7,189 bases of DNA, taken from contig JAHIVS010000399.1 of the NCBI GenBank assembly GCA_018816605.1, positions 1 to 7,189 on the forward strand. The letters run 5' to 3'. Both the position numbers and the translations under genes were made by a program. Source of the stretch: Pseudomonadota bacterium (lineage in GTDB: Bacteria > Desulfobacterota > Desulfobacteria > Desulfobacterales > Desulfobacteraceae). The notes below the pieces were generated by a model that worked only from the letters and a program-made list of their open reading frames with translations, did no database searches and was not told the origin of the DNA. Shown piece by piece: positions 5,565 to 7,189 of this stretch (its first letter is position 1; each line of letters begins with the position of its first letter).

Positions 5565-6635
5565 ATGAATATCGTATATGAAATCTTGAAAGAATCCTGG
5601 ACAATTTACCTGGATGTCTCAGTCTACATGCTCTTCGGTTTTTTGATTGCAGGCATTCTCTATGTCTTTTTCAAGGCCGATAAAATCAAACGCTACCTGG
5701 GAACCGGCAGGATCAAGCCTGTCTTTTTATCGGCCCTTTTCGGGATACCCATTCCCCTGTGCTCCTGCGGGGTGGTCCCTGTGGCAATCGGCCTGAAAAA
5801 ACAGGGGGCAAACGACGGGGCCGCCCTGGCATTTATGATTGCCACCCCCGAGTCCGGCGTGGATTCCATTGCCGTCTCCTATGCCATGCTCGACCCGGTC
5901 ATGACCATCCTAAGGCCTGTGGCAGGATTTTTAACCGCCGTGTGCACAGGGGTTGCCCAAAATTTCTGGGGCAAGACCACCCCTGCCCCTTCCATAAAAG
6001 AGCCCGCCGGCTGAGGCTGTTCCGACACCTGCGGCGCAGGTGTTCCCCAAGAGGCCCCCTTGTCCCGGCGACTGGCGGCCGGCTTAAAATATGCCTATGG
6101 CGAATTGCTCACCGACATTTCCGGACACTTTCTCATCGGCATCCTTATTGCCGGAACCATCACCTTCTTTTTTCCCGAGGACCTGACGGTCTGGGCCAAT
6201 GACCACCCGTTTTTGTCCATGCTGGTGATGCTGGCAGCCGGTATCCCCATGTATGTGTGCGCCACATCCTCCACCCCCATTGCCGCCGCCCTGATTCTCA
6301 AGGGCCTGAACCCCGGGGCTGCCCTGGTCTTTTTGCTGGCCGGCCCTGCCACCAATGCGGCCACCATCAACATTGTCAAAAATGTTTTCAACACCCGGGC
6401 CCTGGTGATCTACCTGTCGATGATCGGTGCCTGCTCCCTTGCAATGGGTTTTTTTGTGGACTGGGTTTACACCTTTCTTGGGATAAAGGCCCAGGTGGTT
6501 GTGGGGCAGGCATCGGAACTGATTCCCCACCAGATTCAACTGGGTGCGGCCCTGATTCTGACAGCCCTGATCCTTTATAATTTTTTCATCCATCTGAAAA
6601 AGACCCCAACCCCCTCCCATCTGCCCTCCCGTTAA
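5565..6635 (+). CDS. SO_0444-type metal efflux permease, probable selenoprotein (Sec150)
   Basis: Read through the in-frame TGA at 6012-6014, this is a single 356-residue inner-membrane permease of the DUF318/ArsP-related SO_0444 family (Cu/Zn efflux). The N-terminal half has a membrane segment at about 15-36, the metal motif PLCSCG with Cys66 and Cys68, TPESGVDS at 94-101, and another segment at 112-130. The C-terminal half repeats the pattern: membrane segment near 187-203, CATSSTP at 232-238, GPATNAATI at 260-268, and further segments near 279-300 and 325-342. Between the halves is a soluble linker reading Sec-Gly-Cys-Ser-Asp-Thr-Cys (150-156), where homologues carry Cys-rich metal-binding stretches. 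Neither half alone would be a complete transporter. A hairpin fitting the bacterial SECIS pattern follows the TGA. AAGGA lies 6 nt before the ATG, and arsR ends 33 bp upstream. Alternatives: a nonsense mutation, a sequencing error, or two genes with re-initiation at TTG 6060 (AAGAGG 5 nt before). Confidence 0.75.
6012..6043 (+). promoter_or_regulatory. UGA codon with candidate bacterial SECIS hairpin
   Basis: The TGA (6012-6014) is followed 10 nt later by ACACCTGC (6025-6032), loop GGC (6033-6035) and GCAGGTGT (6036-6043), a perfect 8-bp stem. The loop begins 18 nt after the UGA and its first two bases are G. This agrees with the published general pattern for bacterial SECIS elements (apical loop about 16-37 nt from UGA, G in the first two loop bases). 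The hairpin lies inside the coding frame, as required in bacteria. No selA, selB, selC or selD gene is in the window to confirm decoding. Confidence 0.55.
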
Positions 6636-6647
6636 ACGCCCTGTTTG

Positions 6648-6680
6648 GTCAGGACTCCACAAGGTTGTGGCTGTCCTGAC
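6648..6680. repeat. Inverted repeat between convergent genes
   Basis: GTCAGGAC (6648-6655) pairs with GTCCTGAC (6673-6680), and inside it CCACAA (6657-6662) pairs with TTGTGG (6665-6670), giving a long interrupted hairpin. A competing dyad, CCTGAC-TG-GTCAGG, overlaps its right arm (6675-6688). It lies 12 bp after the permease stop codon and covers the last codons of the opposite gene. Position suggests a bidirectional terminator, but no T-run follows on either strand. Confidence 0.4.
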
Positions 6681-6924
6681 TGGTCAGGTCCAGGCCGTAA
6701 ATTTTTTTCAGATCTGAAATTCTCTCCAAATTCTCCTGGCCAAACGGGGCTTTGCCCTCAAACGAATGGAGGACAATGCCTTCGAGTAAATCCCCCAGCG
6801 TTATGTCATGGTATTCGGCCAGCCCTTTTAAAACTTTGAGCAAGCGTTTTTCAATGCGAACCCCGGTCTGCACCCGTTGGATTTTCCGGAGGCCGGCTGC
6901 AGGGTCCATACTTTTTCGGGTCAT
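6649..6924 (-). CDS. Small ribbon-helix-helix-like protein
   Basis: 91 residues, basic N-terminus. The central part, GVRIEKRLLKVLKGLAEYHD at 21-40 followed by ITLGDLLEGIVLHSFEG at 41-57, has the strand-helix-turn-helix pattern of ribbon-helix-helix DNA-binding proteins; the C-terminal part (ISDLKKIYGLDL) is a short extra helix. I recall this as a recurring small hypothetical family but no studied function. The ATG at 6924 has AAGGAG 8 nt upstream. It overlaps the stop codon of the MFS exporter gene by 4 bp (ATGA at 6921-6924), so the two are translationally coupled. This suggests a local regulator or accessory factor for the exporter, which is inference. Its end is convergent with the permease gene and lies within an inverted repeat. 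Confidence 0.75.
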   Translation of the reverse strand: MTRKSMDPAAGLRKIQRVQTGVRIEKRLLKVLKGLAEYHDITLGDLLEGIVLHSFEGKAPFGQENLERISDLKKIYGLDLTSQDSHNLVES

Positions 6925-7189
6925 CTTCTTTTCTCCTTGTACAAAATAAATGATACCAGGCTCGTACCCATTAATAGCAGACCTGTAAGCAATAGCAACC
7001 CATGGAAATCAAACCGGTCCAACAAAAAGCCGTAGAAAATCATGGCTCCGGGGATGGACGCGTTGCCAAGAGACCCTGCCAGGGCAAAGATCCTGCCGCT
7101 GAATCGGTTGTCCATGCCCCTTTGGAGCAGGGTCCGAAAACTCACACCGGCCAGGGCAAGGGCGCATCCCATAAAAAAAAGACAGAAAA
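6921..7189 (-). CDS. MFS exporter, C-terminal part (cut by window edge)
   Basis: The frame is open to the window edge, giving about 88 residues of the C-terminus. It shows a hydrophobic segment (FCLFFMGCALALAGVSF), then a cytoplasmic loop with DNRFSGRIFALAGSLGNASI, then two further membrane helices (IPGAMIFYGFLLDRF and a Leu-rich helix HGLLLLTGLLLMGTSLVSF), ending in the positively charged tail YKEKRR. The R-G-R-I-F-A-L motif followed by GSLGNASIP is typical of the last four helices of drug-efflux-type major facilitator transporters similar to macrolide exporters. The substrate cannot be told. The stop codon overlaps the start of the downstream ribbon-helix-helix-like gene, so they form one operon read leftwards. 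Confidence 0.82.
   Translation of the reverse strand, partial: FCLFFMGCALALAGVSFRTLLQRGMDNRFSGRIFALAGSLGNASIPGAMIFYGFLLDRFDFHGLLLLTGLLLMGTSLVSFILYKEKRR

Noticed and set aside
5565..6014. Permease as two separate genes (149 residues, and one from TTG 6060)
   Set aside because: AAGAGG before TTG 6060 allows re-initiation, but the frame is continuous, the skipped residues include the Cys motif expected in the linker, and half-size members would lack one metal motif. Sec read-through explains more.

Overview
The window looks like a chromosomal segment of an anaerobic delta-proteobacterium of the Desulfobacterota, probably Desulfobacterales-like. This is inferred from moderate GC with AT-rich control regions, the kind of genes present, and one gene that is best read as a selenoprotein. 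No rRNA or other taxonomic marker is present, so the assignment is tentative.

Layout. Positions 1-610 hold no convincing intact gene. They contain an A-rich ORF tail cut by the window edge, two decayed fragments of the conserved Rhs/YD-repeat core (near 232-341 and 575-610), and a cluster of inverted repeats between them (468-535). Positions 609-2218 (minus strand) are a two-gene operon: a thymidylate-synthase-family protein followed, with a 4-bp ATGA overlap, by an alpha/beta hydrolase. A sigma70-type promoter (TTGTCA-N17-TATAAA) lies just upstream. Positions 2219-2560 are a complex intergenic region. It has an array of GGTTAW half-sites, three of them exactly 10 bp apart, a plus-strand TTGACA promoter candidate, and a strongly structured stretch ending in a 14-bp hairpin plus U-tract. 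Together these read as a candidate small RNA of about 120 nt. Positions 2561-3811 (minus) encode a TrzA/MtaD/DadD-type amidohydrolase (S-adenosylhomocysteine/methylthioadenosine/5'-deoxyadenosine deaminase group). It is divergent from a plus-strand flavin/NAD(P)-dependent oxidoreductase (3983-5083).

Positions 5127-6635 are a metal-response unit. A near-consensus promoter overlaps an SmtB/ArsR-type dyad, followed by a CadC-like ArsR-family sensor and an SO_0444-type permease (DUF318/ArsP-related). The permease reading frame is interrupted by a single in-frame TGA at 6012-6014. The downstream frame continues the family without a gap, the TGA sits in a Cys-rich linker (TGA-Gly-Cys-Ser-Asp-Thr-Cys), and an 8-bp hairpin with a GG-starting loop begins 10 nt after it. 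I therefore read it as Sec150 of a 356-residue selenoprotein. This is the main discovery candidate.

Positions 6649-7189 (minus) are the end of an MFS exporter gene, cut by the window edge, coupled by an ATGA overlap to a small ribbon-helix-helix-like protein.

How the parts work together: metal (Cd/Pb/Zn-like) would release the ArsR repressor and induce the permease, whose CSCG, CATSSTP and Sec/Cys linker could form the metal path. The amidohydrolase and the thymidylate-synthase-family gene both belong to nucleotide or one-carbon metabolism and flank the candidate sRNA, but a functional link is only inference.
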